Below, in pieces: positions 42,326 through 50,563 of a stretch of DNA of 64,000 bases. Numbering within the stretch: position 1 is the stretch's first letter; each line of letters begins with the position of its first letter. Under the pieces are notes generated by a model, which saw only the letters and a program-made list of their open reading frames with translations, was not told the origin of the DNA and made no database searches. Location: NCBI GenBank assembly GCA_964635055.1, contig CAZWMT010000013.1, forward strand, positions 71,923 through 135,922, given 5' to 3'. This DNA is from JAEUJM01 sp964635055 (GTDB lineage Bacteria > Actinomycetota > Acidimicrobiia > Acidimicrobiales > DATDAH01). A program made the translations under genes and the position numbers.

Positions 42326-43935
42326 GCTTCTCCTGTCTCAGCGGCTGCGGAGGCAGCACGCTCTCGTAGCTCGAACTTCAAGATCTTGCCGCTGGCGTTC
42401 ATCGGCAGCGCGTCGACCACCTCGACGTACCGGGGCACCTTGTAGTTGGCCATGTTGGCCCGTGCCCAGTCGACGACCCCGTCCGGCGTCACGTCGGCGC
42501 CGGCGCGGGGGACGACGTAGGCCATCACCACCTCGCCGAAGCGCTCGTCGGGCACCCCCACCACCGCGGCCTGGGCGATGCCACCGTGGCCGAGCAGCAG
42601 GTTCTCGACCTCGGCGGGGTAGATGTTCTCGCCGCCGCGGATGATCATGTCCTTCTTGCGGTCGGTGATGTCGAGGTAGCCCCGGTCGTCCATCACGCCG
42701 ATGTCGCCGGTGTGCAGCCAGCCGTCTGCGTCGATGGCCTCGGCGGTCTGTTCGGGGTCCTCGAAGTAGCCGAGCATGACGTTGTAGCCCCGCACCACCA
42801 CCTCGCCGGGCTCGCCCCGGGGCACCTCGTTGCCGTGGTCGTCGACCACCAGCACCTCGACGTCCTCGATGGCCCGCCCCGAGGAGCCCGAGATGGTCGC
42901 CTCGTCGTCGTCGGCCCGGCAGATGGTGGCCGTGCCCGTGCACTCGGTGAGCCCGTAGGCGGTGAGGATGGTCGTGAACGTGAGTTCGGTGCGCATGCGC
43001 TTGAGCATCTCGACGGGCACCGGCGCCGCCCCGGTGACGGCGAGGCGCAGGCTGGACAGGTCATACCGGTCGCGGTCGGGGTGCTCGAGGATCGCCTGGT
43101 AGAGCGTGGGCGCCCCGGGCAGCATCGAGATCTGCTCGGCCTCCACGTTCCGGAGCACCTGGTCCACGTCGAACACGGCCTGCGGGACGATCGTGGCGCC
43201 TCGCATCAGCGCCGCCATCCAGCCCGCCTTGTAGCCGAACGTGTGGAAGAAGGGCATGACCACCAGGTAGCGGTCGCCCTCGGTGAGGCCGACGGTGCGC
43301 GACCACGTCTCGAACACCCGCAGGGTCTGGGCGTGGGTGACCATCACGCCCTTGGGGCGGCCGGTGGTGCCGGACGTGAAGATGATGTCCGACAGGTCGT
43401 CGGGCTCCACCCCCGCGGTGCGGGCGGCGGCGTCCTCGGGCGTGACCGAGCCCCCGGCCTCGAGGTAGTGCGACCACGTCTCGGTGCCCTCGGGCGCATC
43501 ACCCCGCAGGATGACGATCGTGTCCAGCGCGGGAAGCGACGCCTCCGCGCCGCGCAGCATGGCCACGTAGTCCGTGTCGAGGAACCCGTTGACCGTGAAC
43601 AGGGCCTTGGCGCCGCTCTTCTCGAGCACGTAGGCGGCCTCGGTGCCCTTGAACCGGGTGTTGACGGGCACCAGCACGCCGCCGGCGCTCAGCAGCCCGA
43701 GGGCAGCGATGATCCACTCGTGGATGTTGGGCGCCCAGATGGCGACCCGGTCGCCGGGCTCGACGCCGGCGGCGATGGCGGCCCGGGTCGAGTGCCCGAC
43801 CCGTTCGGCGAGCAGGGCGTAGGTCAGCCGGACGTCGCCGTCGACCAGCGCCTCGGCATCGCCGAAGCGGGCGACGCCGCTCGACACCAGCCCGGGGATC
43901 GTCCCCCACTCCTGCCACCCCAAGCTCTCGCGCAT
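42322..43935 (-). CDS. acyl-CoA synthetase, FadD3-like (HIP-CoA ligase type), 537 aa
   Basis: An ANL-superfamily ligase that makes an acyl adenylate, then a CoA thioester. The P-loop motif IIFTSGTTGRPKGVMVTHAQ, YGLTECTGTATIC, GWLHTGDIGVMDDRGYLDIT and the C-terminal NASGKILKFELRE lysine motif are all intact. The segments VVMPFFHTFGYKAGWMA, MLPGAPTLYQAILEHP and LTAYGLTE are close to mycobacterial FadD3, which activates the C/D-ring propionate HIP. ATG at 43935 has GGAGTGGGGG just upstream and is preferred to GTG 43944. It leads an operon with ADH, SDR and LLM genes, under the CTGAC-N5-GTCAG operator at 43951. Other medium-chain or aromatic acids remain possible substrates. Confidence 0.85.
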   Translation of the reverse strand: MRESLGWQEWGTIPGLVSSGVARFGDAEALVDGDVRLTYALLAERVGHSTRAAIAAGVEPGDRVAIWAPNIHEWIIAALGLLSAGGVLVPVNTRFKGTEAAYVLEKSGAKALFTVNGFLDTDYVAMLRGAEASLPALDTIVILRGDAPEGTETWSHYLEAGGSVTPEDAAARTAGVEPDDLSDIIFTSGTTGRPKGVMVTHAQTLRVFETWSRTVGLTEGDRYLVVMPFFHTFGYKAGWMAALMRGATIVPQAVFDVDQVLRNVEAEQISMLPGAPTLYQAILEHPDRDRYDLSSLRLAVTGAAPVPVEMLKRMRTELTFTTILTAYGLTECTGTATICRADDDEATISGSSGRAIEDVEVLVVDDHGNEVPRGEPGEVVVRGYNVMLGYFEDPEQTAEAIDADGWLHTGDIGVMDDRGYLDITDRKKDMIIRGGENIYPAEVENLLLGHGGIAQAAVVGVPDERFGEVVMAYVVPRAGADVTPDGVVDWARANMANYKVPRYVEVVDALPMNASGKILKFELRERAASAAAETGEA

Positions 43936-43950
43936 GTCCCCCACTCCGGA

Positions 43951-43969
43951 ATCTGACAGGTCGTCAGGT
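43951..43969. promoter_or_regulatory. ATCTGAC-N5-GTCAGGT operator (second regulon), site 2
   Basis: The ATCTGAC and GTCAGGT arms flank an AGGTC spacer, 17 of 19 bases identical to site 1. It lies between the divergent ligase operon (start 43935) and hydrolase gene (start 43984), abutting the hydrolase -10 hexamer, so one repressor could control both. Confidence 0.75.
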
Positions 43970-43975
43970 TAGCTT
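43970..43975 (+). promoter_or_regulatory. -10 hexamer TAGCTT, probable leaderless promoter
   Basis: TAGCTT ends eight bases before the ATG at 43984 and directly follows the operator. Confidence 0.55.
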
Positions 43976-43983
43976 GGGCCCTC

Positions 43984-44913
43984 ATGGACGCTGAAGTGCG
44001 CACGGTGATGGAACTGATGGAGGGCTTCTTCCCCCGGCCGTCGGCCGGGGAGATCTCCATCGAGGAGGCCCGGGCCCAGATCGACGCCGGCTCGGGCCTG
44101 CTCCAGGGCGAGGACGTGGCCTCGGTCGAGGACCGCACCATCCCCGGCCCCGACGGCAACGACATCCCCGTGAGGGTCTACCGGGCCTCCGACGCCACCG
44201 ACCTGCCGGTCGTGGTCTACCTGCACGGCGGCGGGTTCGTGCTGTGCGGCCTGGGCACCCACGACGGGCTGTGCCGCGCGACGACGAACGCCGTCGGCTG
44301 CGTCACCGTGTCGGTCGACTACCGACTCGCCCCCGAGCACCGCTACCCCGCCGCCCCGCGGGACTCGTTCGCAGCCACCCAGTGGGTCGTGGACAACGCC
44401 TACGACGAGGGCTGGGACGGGTCGCGGCTGGCCGTCGCCGGCGACAGTGCCGGCGGCAACCTGTCGGCGGTCGTGGCCCAGATGGCCCGCGACCTGGGCG
44501 GGCCCGCCATCGCGCTCCAACTGCTGATCTACCCGGTCGTCGACCCCATGGGCACGTACCCCTCGCACAGCACCAACGGGCACGGGTACTTCCTCGAGCA
44601 GGTCGACATGGACTGGTACCACGAGCAGTACTTCGCCTCGCCCGCCGACGGCACCGAGCCCTACGCCGCGCCCATCCGGGCCGAGTCGCTCGCCGGCCTG
44701 CCCCCCGCCTACATCGTGACCGCCGAGTTCGACCCCCTCCGTGACGAGGGCGAGGCCTACGGCGCGGCGCTCGAGGCGGCCGGCGTCCCCACCACGGTCG
44801 TCCGGGCACCCGACATGTTCCACGGGTTCTTCAACATGGGCGCCTACCTCCCCGGCGCCAAGACCGCCAACGACGGCGCGTTCGCCGCACTCCGCGAGGC
44901 GCTCGGCACCTGA
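43984..44913 (+). CDS. alpha/beta hydrolase of the hormone-sensitive-lipase family, 309 aa
   Basis: Paralogue of the hydrolase at 14767. YLHGGGFVLCGLGTHDG holds the HGGG oxyanion motif near residues 80-83. AGDSAGGNLSAVV holds the serine near 158. EFDPLRDEGEAYGAAL provides the aspartate and FHGFFNMG the histidine. It would cleave short-chain esters or lactones in the cytoplasm. It shares a divergent promoter region and the CTGAC-N5-GTCAG operator with the FadD3-like operon. That fits an esterase or lactonase step in ring degradation, although the exact substrate is unknown. Transcription appears leaderless. Confidence 0.9.
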   Translation: MDAEVRTVMELMEGFFPRPSAGEISIEEARAQIDAGSGLLQGEDVASVEDRTIPGPDGNDIPVRVYRASDATDLPVVVYLHGGGFVLCGLGTHDGLCRATTNAVGCVTVSVDYRLAPEHRYPAAPRDSFAATQWVVDNAYDEGWDGSRLAVAGDSAGGNLSAVVAQMARDLGGPAIALQLLIYPVVDPMGTYPSHSTNGHGYFLEQVDMDWYHEQYFASPADGTEPYAAPIRAESLAGLPPAYIVTAEFDPLRDEGEAYGAALEAAGVPTTVVRAPDMFHGFFNMGAYLPGAKTANDGAFAALREALGT

Positions 44914-44967
44914 TGCACACCGCCGCCTCGGCCTGACAGGTGTGTGCGTGTGTGTGATCCTGGCCAC

Positions 44968-46764
44968 ATGGGTTGGTCCCGACGAGTGCTGTGCGGCAGC
45001 TTGCTGTTGAGCATGGCTGCGGTCGTCGCCGCCCTCGGGGTGGGCTCGGCGGCTTCGGCCGACAGTCGACCGCGGGCCGGCGACACCGTCACCGTCGCCT
45101 CGCTCGCCCTCGGTGGCGAGCACACCTGCGCGCTCTTCTCCAATGGGGTGGTCAAGTGCTGGGGCCACGCCGGCACCCTCGGTCTCGGGGACTCGCTGAG
45201 CCGGGGTGACCAGCCAGACGAGATGGGTCGCCAGCTCGCCTCGGTCGACCTCGGCACGGGCCGCGTTGCTACCGCCATCAGCGCCGGCAGCAACTTCACG
45301 TGTGCCCTGCTCGACGACGGCGGGGTGAAGTGCTGGGGCGGAAACGACGACGGGCAGCTCGGACAGGGCGACGACTCCCCCCGGGGAGGTGCCCGCGACC
45401 AGCTCGGCGACCACCTCCCCGAGATCGACCTGGGCACCGGCCGGACGGCCGTCGCCATCACCGCCGGCGGCCTCCATGCGTGCGCCCTCCTGGACGACAG
45501 CTCGGTCAAGTGCTGGGGTGTCGGTGGCGCCCTGGGCCTCGGGCTGTTCTTGGACTACGACAACCGTGGCGACGACCCGGGGGAGATGGGCGACGCCCTC
45601 CCCGCCGTCGACCTCGGAACCGGTCGCACCGTCGTGAAGGTGGTCACGGGTCCCGACCACACGTGCGCGATCCTCGACGACAGCTCGCTCAAGTGCTGGG
45701 GGGCCAACTACCTGGGCCAGTTGGGGCTCGGCGACAACCACGACCGAGGCATGCACCCTGGCGAGATGGGCGATGCCCTGCCGGCGGTCGACCTCGGCAC
45801 CGGGCGCTCGCCAGTGGACATCACCGTCGGTTCGGGCACCACGTGCGCGCGGCTCGACGACGCCTCCCTCAAGTGTTGGGGCGACGGGCGGAACGGCCGG
45901 CTCGGCCGCTCGGTCTATGGCGTCGGCGACGACCACGGTGAGATGGGCGATCAGCTGCCGCCCATGCCGTTCGGGGCGGGGCGCACGACCCCTTCGGTGA
46001 GCATCGGCGGAGGCGACGCCTGTGCCGTGTTCGACGACGGGACGACGAAGTGCTGGGGCTTGAACGACTACGGGCAACTGGGTCAGGGCGACATCGCCAG
46101 TCGGGCCGACATCCCCGGCGTGGCGCCGATCGATCTGGGTGCGGGGCGCGTCGCCACCTCCATCACCGCCGGGGAGGATCACGCCTGTGCGATCCTCGAT
46201 GACGCGTCGGTCAAGTGCTGGGGACGCAACATCGACGGCGATCTGGGGCTCGGGGACACCCACACGCGGGGCGACGGTCTCGGCGAGATGGGCGACGACC
46301 TGCCGGTCCTCGACCTCGTCCCGGATCAGCACGTACGCCGACCCGATCTCGCCATCAAGCGTGACGGCGGCCCGTGGCTGGGTGACGACCACTACGAGTC
46401 GACGTTGAACCAGGTCGTCACGGTGCGACGGGAGCGCCTTGGCAGCGTGACCTTCTTCGTGCGGGTCCAGAACGACAGCGACCATCGGGCCCGCCTCACC
46501 GTCCTGCAGATGGGCCCGAGCGACTCGCACCTCGCGCGGAGATACTTCGCCGGGCGGTCAGCGAGGGACATCTCCATCGCGGTGCTGACCGGGCACTACG
46601 TGACCTCACCTCTGGAACCGGGCGAATCCGCCACGATCAGGATCGAGGCGCACGTGGATCGCCATGCCCGCCACGACCACGTGTACGGGATCCCTCTCCG
46701 TGTCCGTGTCTTGGGATCCGATCTCCCAGTGGACACGGTGCAAGCCGAGGTCAAGGTCCACTGA
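44968..46764 (+). CDS. secreted RCC1-repeat beta-propeller protein, 598 aa
   Basis: A signal peptide ends near ASADSR (residues 29-34). About seven RCC1-type repeats of 50-55 residues follow, each with a CALLDDGGVKCWGGNDDGQL-type core carrying two cysteines, and with spacers such as RGDxPxEMGDxLPxVDLGTG. The cysteines in adjacent strands probably form disulfides outside the cell. From about residue 458 a separate C-terminal beta domain (DLAIKRDGGPWLGDDHYEST, then GSVTFFVRVQNDSDHRARLT) resembles an immunoglobulin-like module. The product is probably an adhesive or binding surface protein of unknown target. It is transcribed alone, and its end is convergent with the decayed toxin gene. Confidence 0.83.
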   Translation: MGWSRRVLCGSLLLSMAAVVAALGVGSAASADSRPRAGDTVTVASLALGGEHTCALFSNGVVKCWGHAGTLGLGDSLSRGDQPDEMGRQLASVDLGTGRVATAISAGSNFTCALLDDGGVKCWGGNDDGQLGQGDDSPRGGARDQLGDHLPEIDLGTGRTAVAITAGGLHACALLDDSSVKCWGVGGALGLGLFLDYDNRGDDPGEMGDALPAVDLGTGRTVVKVVTGPDHTCAILDDSSLKCWGANYLGQLGLGDNHDRGMHPGEMGDALPAVDLGTGRSPVDITVGSGTTCARLDDASLKCWGDGRNGRLGRSVYGVGDDHGEMGDQLPPMPFGAGRTTPSVSIGGGDACAVFDDGTTKCWGLNDYGQLGQGDIASRADIPGVAPIDLGAGRVATSITAGEDHACAILDDASVKCWGRNIDGDLGLGDTHTRGDGLGEMGDDLPVLDLVPDQHVRRPDLAIKRDGGPWLGDDHYESTLNQVVTVRRERLGSVTFFVRVQNDSDHRARLTVLQMGPSDSHLARRYFAGRSARDISIAVLTGHYVTSPLEPGESATIRIEAHVDRHARHDHVYGIPLRVRVLGSDLPVDTVQAEVKVH

Positions 46765-46828
46765 CCATTCGAGACGCAGCGCAACGCAGGGCGTCGGCCT
46801 TGGTGTCGGGGACCGGGTAACGCGGGTG

Positions 46829-47331
46829 TCAGCGGTCCGTCGGGCGCGTGATGTACGCCTCCACTCGACCATGGCGGATTCGGGGTCCATGGCTCGGACT
46901 TCGTCCTCTGCCCAGCCAGCCGTGTGGACGAGGCGCTCGACGAGCCACTGAGGCACCGGCTCCGACTCGACCTCCCGTGCCGCGTCGACATCGCCGGCAG
47001 CCCGGCCGAGCATGGTGACGACCTCAGCGAGTGCCTGGGTCCGAGGGTTCCTCGGTAGGTCTGCCACCCTCCCCTTCATCTCGGCGTGGACGGCGGCATC
47101 GGACCTGGCGCCCGCGGCCCACACCTCGGCGATCTCGACCACCCGTGTGCCGAGGTCGTCAGTGGTGACCCTCCACACGATCCGCCAGTGCCGGTCGCCG
47201 ACAGTCAGCTTGCGAAAACCGATCAGCGCGCCCACCAGAGGCTCTCCCGCCTCGGGATCGCATTCGAGGAGGAGCAGCTTCTTCAGCACCTGGCGGGCAC
47301 GATCGCCGCCGCCACCAGGCTGGGCGAGACG
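46829..47331 (-). pseudogene. decayed RelE/ParE-type toxin gene
   Basis: The reading frame LIGFRKLTVGDRHWRIVWRV, EIAEVWAAGARSDAAVHAEM and PVPQWLVERLVHTAGWAEDE resembles actinobacterial RelE-like toxins with a C-terminal extension. No normal start is seen: in-frame sequence upstream of the GTG at 47287-47289 reaches a stop at 47332-47334, at the end of the adjacent SDR gene. Near 46868 a one-base change shifts the frame; in the alternative frame the protein would end EAYITRPTDR at 46829, the expected family ending. No antitoxin gene follows. A frame to 46606 stays open but overlaps the convergent RCC1 gene and loses similarity. Confidence 0.6.
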
Positions 47332-48111
47332 TCACTCGAACCAGTGGCCGCCGTTGACGTCGAGGGCCTGACCGGTCACGACACGGCTCAGGTCTGAGGC
47401 GAAGAACACCACCGAGTCGGCGATCTCGGCCGAGGTGGGCAGGTGGTGCAGGGCGGTCTCGTCGGCGACCTGGTCGTACTTCTCCTCGGGGGTGATGCCC
47501 TCCTGCTCGGCGAGGAAGCGGAAGTACCACTCGACCGAGTCGCCCCAGATGTAGCCGGGCACCACCGAGTTGACCCGGATCTGGTACTCGCCCAGCTCGA
47601 GGGCCAGCGTCTTGGCCGCGGCCAGCAGCGCCGACTTGGAGGCGGCGTAGATGCCGAACTCCTTCTGGATCCTGCGGGCGGACATCGAGTTGATGAAGAC
47701 GACCGACCCGCCGCCGTTCGTCTTCATGTGCGGGATGCAGGCCTTCGTCATCTGGATCGACCCGAACACGTTCACCTCGAAGCCGGTGCGCCAGGTCTTC
47801 ATCTCGTTGTCCTCGATGGTCTCGAACGGTGGCTGGACGAACGCGTTGTTCACCAGCACGTCGAGCCGACCGAACTTGTCCTGCGCAGCGTCGGCCAGCG
47901 CCTGGCACTGCGCCTGGTCGGTGATGTCCGTCGGCACGCACAGGGCCCTGCGCCCGAAGGCCTCGACCTCAGCGGCCACCGCTTCGAGCTTGCCCGCCGA
48001 GCGGGCGCCGAGCACCACGTCGGCGCCCTCCCGGGCGAAGGCGAGTGAGATGTCCCGACCCATGCCAGGACCCACACCCGAGACGATGGCCACACGGTTC
48101 TCCAAGAGCAT
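47332..48111 (-). CDS. short-chain dehydrogenase, 259 aa
   Basis: SDR with VSGVGPGMGRDISLAFAREG (an unusual P in the cofactor loop), NNAFVQPPFETIED in place of NNAG, catalytic serine in INSMSARRIQ, YAASKSALLAAAKTLALEL, and VPGYIWGDSVEWYF. The SGVGPGMG loop and the VPGYIWG block are shared with a set of steroid-cluster SDRs, but the precise substrate is unknown. It would use NAD(P) in the cytoplasm. Its start is 41 bases from the divergent LLM gene. It immediately abuts the decayed toxin gene, which suggests that the toxin lost its 5' end at this junction. Confidence 0.85.
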   Translation of the reverse strand: MLLENRVAIVSGVGPGMGRDISLAFAREGADVVLGARSAGKLEAVAAEVEAFGRRALCVPTDITDQAQCQALADAAQDKFGRLDVLVNNAFVQPPFETIEDNEMKTWRTGFEVNVFGSIQMTKACIPHMKTNGGGSVVFINSMSARRIQKEFGIYAASKSALLAAAKTLALELGEYQIRVNSVVPGYIWGDSVEWYFRFLAEQEGITPEEKYDQVADETALHHLPTSAEIADSVVFFASDLSRVVTGQALDVNGGHWFE

Positions 48112-48139
48112 CCCGCGATCGTGGCACGCGCCGCGCCAC

Positions 48140-48145
48140 TACGTT
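48140..48145 (+). promoter_or_regulatory. -10 hexamer TACGTT, probable leaderless promoter
   Basis: TACGTT ends seven bases before the ATG of the LLM gene at 48153. Confidence 0.5.
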
Positions 48146-48152
48146 GTCCGCG

Positions 48153-49070
48153 ATGGCTTCGATCGTCCCCGACGGCACCCTCGTGTACGGCATGCAGCTC
48201 CAAATCCAGTCGCAGAGCCGCATCTACGTCGAGCCGTGGGAGGCCGACGCCGGCGCCGCCGAACTGGCGGCGGTGGCCCGCAAGGCCGACGAAACCGGCT
48301 TCTTCTACATCGCCGTCTGCGACCACGTCACCATCCCGCCCCCGCTGGATCAGAAGATGGGCGACGTCTGGTACGACACCGTCGCCACGCTGGGCTGGCT
48401 GGCGGGCATCACCCGGAACGTGCGGCTGCTCTCCCATGTGTATGTGGTCGCCTACCGCCACCCGCTGCAGACGGCCAAGGCCTTCACCACGCTGGACGAG
48501 CTGTCGGGCGGGCGGGCCATCCTCGGCGTCGGCGCCGGCCACGTCGAGGCCGAGTTCGAGCGCCTCGGTGTGCCGTTCGACACCAGGGGGGCCGACACCG
48601 ACGCGGCGGTCGACGTCATCCGCTCGGTGTTCGACGGCTCGTACCCCGACGCCGGCATCGGGCCCGCGCCCCGCCAGTCGCCCATACCGGTGTGGATCGG
48701 CGGCTCGTCCCGACCGGCGCTACGCCGGGCCGCAGCACGCGGCGACGGCTGGCTGCCCCAGGGCACCGCCATGAAGGACATGCCTGATGCCATCGCCTAC
48801 CTGCGCGAGCAGCGGGCGGCGGCCGGGCGGGGCGACGACCCCATCGACATCGGCGCCATCACCGGCGTGTACTACGTGGGCGAGCCCGATTGGGACGTCG
48901 GCCCGTGGACCACCACTGGTCCCGCCGAGAAGATCGCCGAGCAGATCCGGGCCTTCGCCGACCTGGGCGTGAACCACGCCCAGATCCGCTTCCGCAACCG
49001 CTCGGTGGAAGAGCTGCTCGATCAGATGGACGCCTTCGGCGCCGACGTCGCTCCCCTACTGAACGACTGA
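48153..49070 (+). CDS. LLM-class (F420-dependent type) oxidoreductase, 305 aa
   Basis: Luciferase-like barrel: TGFFYIAVCDHVTIPPPLDQ, RNVRLLSHVYVVAYRHPLQT, LDELSGGRAILGVGAGHVEA and IPVWIGGSSRPALRRAAARG are the standard strands and phosphate-binding loop of the TIGR03619-like group. It would use reduced F420 or FMN. It is followed 12 bases later by a VOC-family gene, forming a two-gene unit, and it has its own leaderless-type promoter. The substrate is unknown. Confidence 0.86.
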   Translation: MASIVPDGTLVYGMQLQIQSQSRIYVEPWEADAGAAELAAVARKADETGFFYIAVCDHVTIPPPLDQKMGDVWYDTVATLGWLAGITRNVRLLSHVYVVAYRHPLQTAKAFTTLDELSGGRAILGVGAGHVEAEFERLGVPFDTRGADTDAAVDVIRSVFDGSYPDAGIGPAPRQSPIPVWIGGSSRPALRRAAARGDGWLPQGTAMKDMPDAIAYLREQRAAAGRGDDPIDIGAITGVYYVGEPDWDVGPWTTTGPAEKIAEQIRAFADLGVNHAQIRFRNRSVEELLDQMDAFGADVAPLLND

Positions 49071-49082
49071 AGGATCGCTCGC

Positions 49083-49472
49083 GTGGAGGTGCTCTCCAGC
49101 CGGGTGATGCTGGCACCGACCGATTTCCAGCGGTCGGTCGCGTTCTACCGCGACACGCTGGGCCTGCGGATCTACCGCGAGTTCGGCGCCGACGGCCACC
49201 AGACCGGTGTGGTGTTCTTCCTCGGCGGCGGCTACCTCGAGCTCAGCGCGTCGGGCAGCACGTCGGCCATGGGCTCGGTGACGCTGTGGTTGCAGGTTCC
49301 CGACCTGGCCGCCGAACACGCCCGGCTGGCGGCGGCGGGTGTCACCATCACCGAGCCACCGAACCGCAAGCCCTGGGGCCTCGACGAGATGTGGGCCCTC
49401 GACCCCGACGGCCACCGCCTCTGCCTGGTCGAGGTGCCCCCCGACCACCCCATCCGCCGGCGCCTCATCTGA
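49083..49472 (+). CDS. VOC (glyoxalase/dioxygenase-fold) protein, 129 aa
   Basis: Two beta-alpha-beta-beta-beta modules: RVMLAPTDFQRSVAFYRDTL then VVFFLGGGYLELSAS, and VTLWLQVPDLAAEHARLAAA then MWALDPDGHRLCLVEV. The family uses a divalent metal held by His/Glu residues; the glutamates in YLELS and LVEV fit such positions, while the first metal histidine is not obvious. The reaction cannot be assigned. It is probably co-transcribed with the LLM gene 12 bases upstream. AAGGA lies about nine bases before the GTG. Confidence 0.84.
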   Translation: MEVLSSRVMLAPTDFQRSVAFYRDTLGLRIYREFGADGHQTGVVFFLGGGYLELSASGSTSAMGSVTLWLQVPDLAAEHARLAAAGVTITEPPNRKPWGLDEMWALDPDGHRLCLVEVPPDHPIRRRLI

Positions 49473-49474
49473 TC

Positions 49475-49525
49475 GCTCTTCGACTGGCGCCTCATCGCAC
49501 CGTCAGGGGTGGCTCGTCCCTCGCC
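49475..49525. repeat. dispersed intergenic repeat (copy of 10073-10125)
   Basis: GCTCTTCGACTGGCGCCTC and GGCTCGTCCCTCGC match the copy at 10073, with a diverged middle. It lies in the 119-base gap before the MmcQ/YjbR-like gene. Confidence 0.45.
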
Positions 49526-49578
49526 AACCGGGCCTTGGCCGGGTGTTGTCGCCAGGAGCCCGGCGCCTTCGTTCGCAG

Positions 49579-49584
49579 TAGCGT
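49579..49584 (+). promoter_or_regulatory. -10 hexamer TAGCGT, probable leaderless promoter
   Basis: TAGCGT ends seven bases before the ATG at 49592. Confidence 0.55.
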
Positions 49585-49591
49585 CCGCGGC

Positions 49592-49993
49592 ATGGTCACG
49601 ATGGACGAGGTCGCCGCCATTATCGAGGCGTTCCCGGGGGTGACCGTCGGCGAGCGCTACGGCCACCGCACCTGGTCGGCCTTCGGCAAGGCCGTCGTCT
49701 GGCATCGCCCGTTCAGCAAGGCCGACATCAAGCGCTTCGGCGACGAGACGCCGCCAGACGGCGACATCCTCGCGGTGACCGTCGAGGACCTGGCCGAGAA
49801 GGAGGCGGTGCTGGCGGCGAACCCCGATGCCTTCTTCACCATCCCCCACTTCGACGGCTACGCAGCCGTCCTGGTGCACCTTCGCGTCGCCAGCGTCAAA
49901 GCCGTCGAGGGGGCGATCCTCGACGGCTGGCTGGCTCGTGCACCAGAGGATGTCGCCGAGGCCTACCTGCGCGAGGCCGGCGCCGAGCGATGA
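49592..49993 (+). CDS. MmcQ/YjbR-family DNA-binding-like protein, 133 aa
   Basis: A compact alpha/beta protein of the MmcQ/YjbR (CyaY-like) family: IIEAFPGVTVGERYGHRTWS, FGKAVVWHRPFSKADIKRFG, DAFFTIPHFDGYAAVLVHLR and the C-terminal LDGWLARAPEDVAEAYL. The fold has been described as a double-wing DNA-binding-like fold, but cellular function is unknown. The HFDGYxAVLVxL block is the family hallmark. The start at 49592 agrees with a -10 hexamer seven bases upstream. It appears to be transcribed alone. Confidence 0.85.
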   Translation: MVTMDEVAAIIEAFPGVTVGERYGHRTWSAFGKAVVWHRPFSKADIKRFGDETPPDGDILAVTVEDLAEKEAVLAANPDAFFTIPHFDGYAAVLVHLRVASVKAVEGAILDGWLARAPEDVAEAYLREAGAER

Positions 49994-50009
49994 ACGACGA
50001 CGGCGCGAC

Positions 50010-50258
50010 CTACTCGCCGCCGGCGCCGTCCAGCGACGCGTGGAATTCGTCATCCCGTCCGCGGCGGTCCACCCACGCCGGGCTGTCGTGCACCAATGTC
50101 TTCGCCTCGTCGAGTGGCTTGCCCAGGACTTCGACCGTGGCTCGAACCGACTGCACTTTGGTGAAGCCCTCGTCCCGTAGCACGGTGAGCGTCGCGTCCC
50201 AGGACCCGGTCTCGTCCAACACGTCACGCGCCCTCGATGAAACCGCGGTTGTGGTCAC
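50010..50258 (-). CDS. hypothetical protein, second gene of a coupled pair, 82 aa
   Basis: A small helical protein with no recognised family. Segments are ARDVLDETGSWDATLTVLRD, EGFTKVQSVRATVEVLGKPL and DEAKTLVHDSPAWVDRRGRD. The region GFTKVxSVRATVEVLGKPLDEAKTLVHxSPAW reads like small immunity or regulator proteins of actinobacteria, but I cannot name it. It overlaps the upstream gene by four bases (ATGA), so the two products are made together. A role as partner of the 100-residue protein is inferred. Confidence 0.6.
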   Translation of the reverse strand: MTTTAVSSRARDVLDETGSWDATLTVLRDEGFTKVQSVRATVEVLGKPLDEAKTLVHDSPAWVDRRGRDDEFHASLDGAGGE

Positions 50259-50557
50259 GTGACCTCCCTCGTCAGATCCACTCGTACCCGAACTCTACGA
50301 CCGCGACGCGACCCGGTCAGTCGCGTTCCTGTGACGATGAGGGTCTCGAAGCCCAGTTCGACGAACCCCGGAAACAGCTGGGTCCGTGCCGCTGTGAGCA
50401 ATCCCGACGCACCAACCGATAGGAGTTCGTCGCTCGCTGGATAGATCACCACATCGCGCAACTCGAGTGTCGTCCCGCCCACATGGACCTCAGCGAGCAT
50501 CTCGACAGCACCAGCGTCTGTCTCGAGACGGCACTCGAAGAGCTCTCCGGATTCCAT
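50255..50557 (-). CDS. hypothetical beta-rich protein, first gene of a coupled pair, 100 aa
   Basis: A mostly beta-strand protein with a basic C-terminus (TLIVTGTRLTGSRRGRRVRV). The central part is TTLELRDVVIYPASDELLSV, and GLLTAARTQLFPGFVELGFE follows. No signal peptide is present. It is unknown to me; the end resembles the tails of some polymorphic-toxin-associated proteins, but this is weak. A TAGCGT hexamer six bases before the ATG (50564-50569) indicates a leaderless transcript for the pair. Codon use matches neighbours. Confidence 0.6.
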   Translation of the reverse strand: MESGELFECRLETDAGAVEMLAEVHVGGTTLELRDVVIYPASDELLSVGASGLLTAARTQLFPGFVELGFETLIVTGTRLTGSRRGRRVRVRVDLTREVT

Positions 50558-50563
50558 GCTCTC

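Noticed and set aside
43969..46530. An 853-residue frame on the minus strand opposite a hydrolase and the RCC1 gene
   Set aside because: Both plus-strand genes have clear family motifs, signal peptide or catalytic residues; the antisense frame has repeats only because the RCC1 gene is repetitive.
46606..46828. Extension of the decayed toxin gene into the convergent RCC1 gene
   Set aside because: Sequence beyond the frameshift loses family similarity and overlaps 160 bases of a well-supported gene on the other strand.
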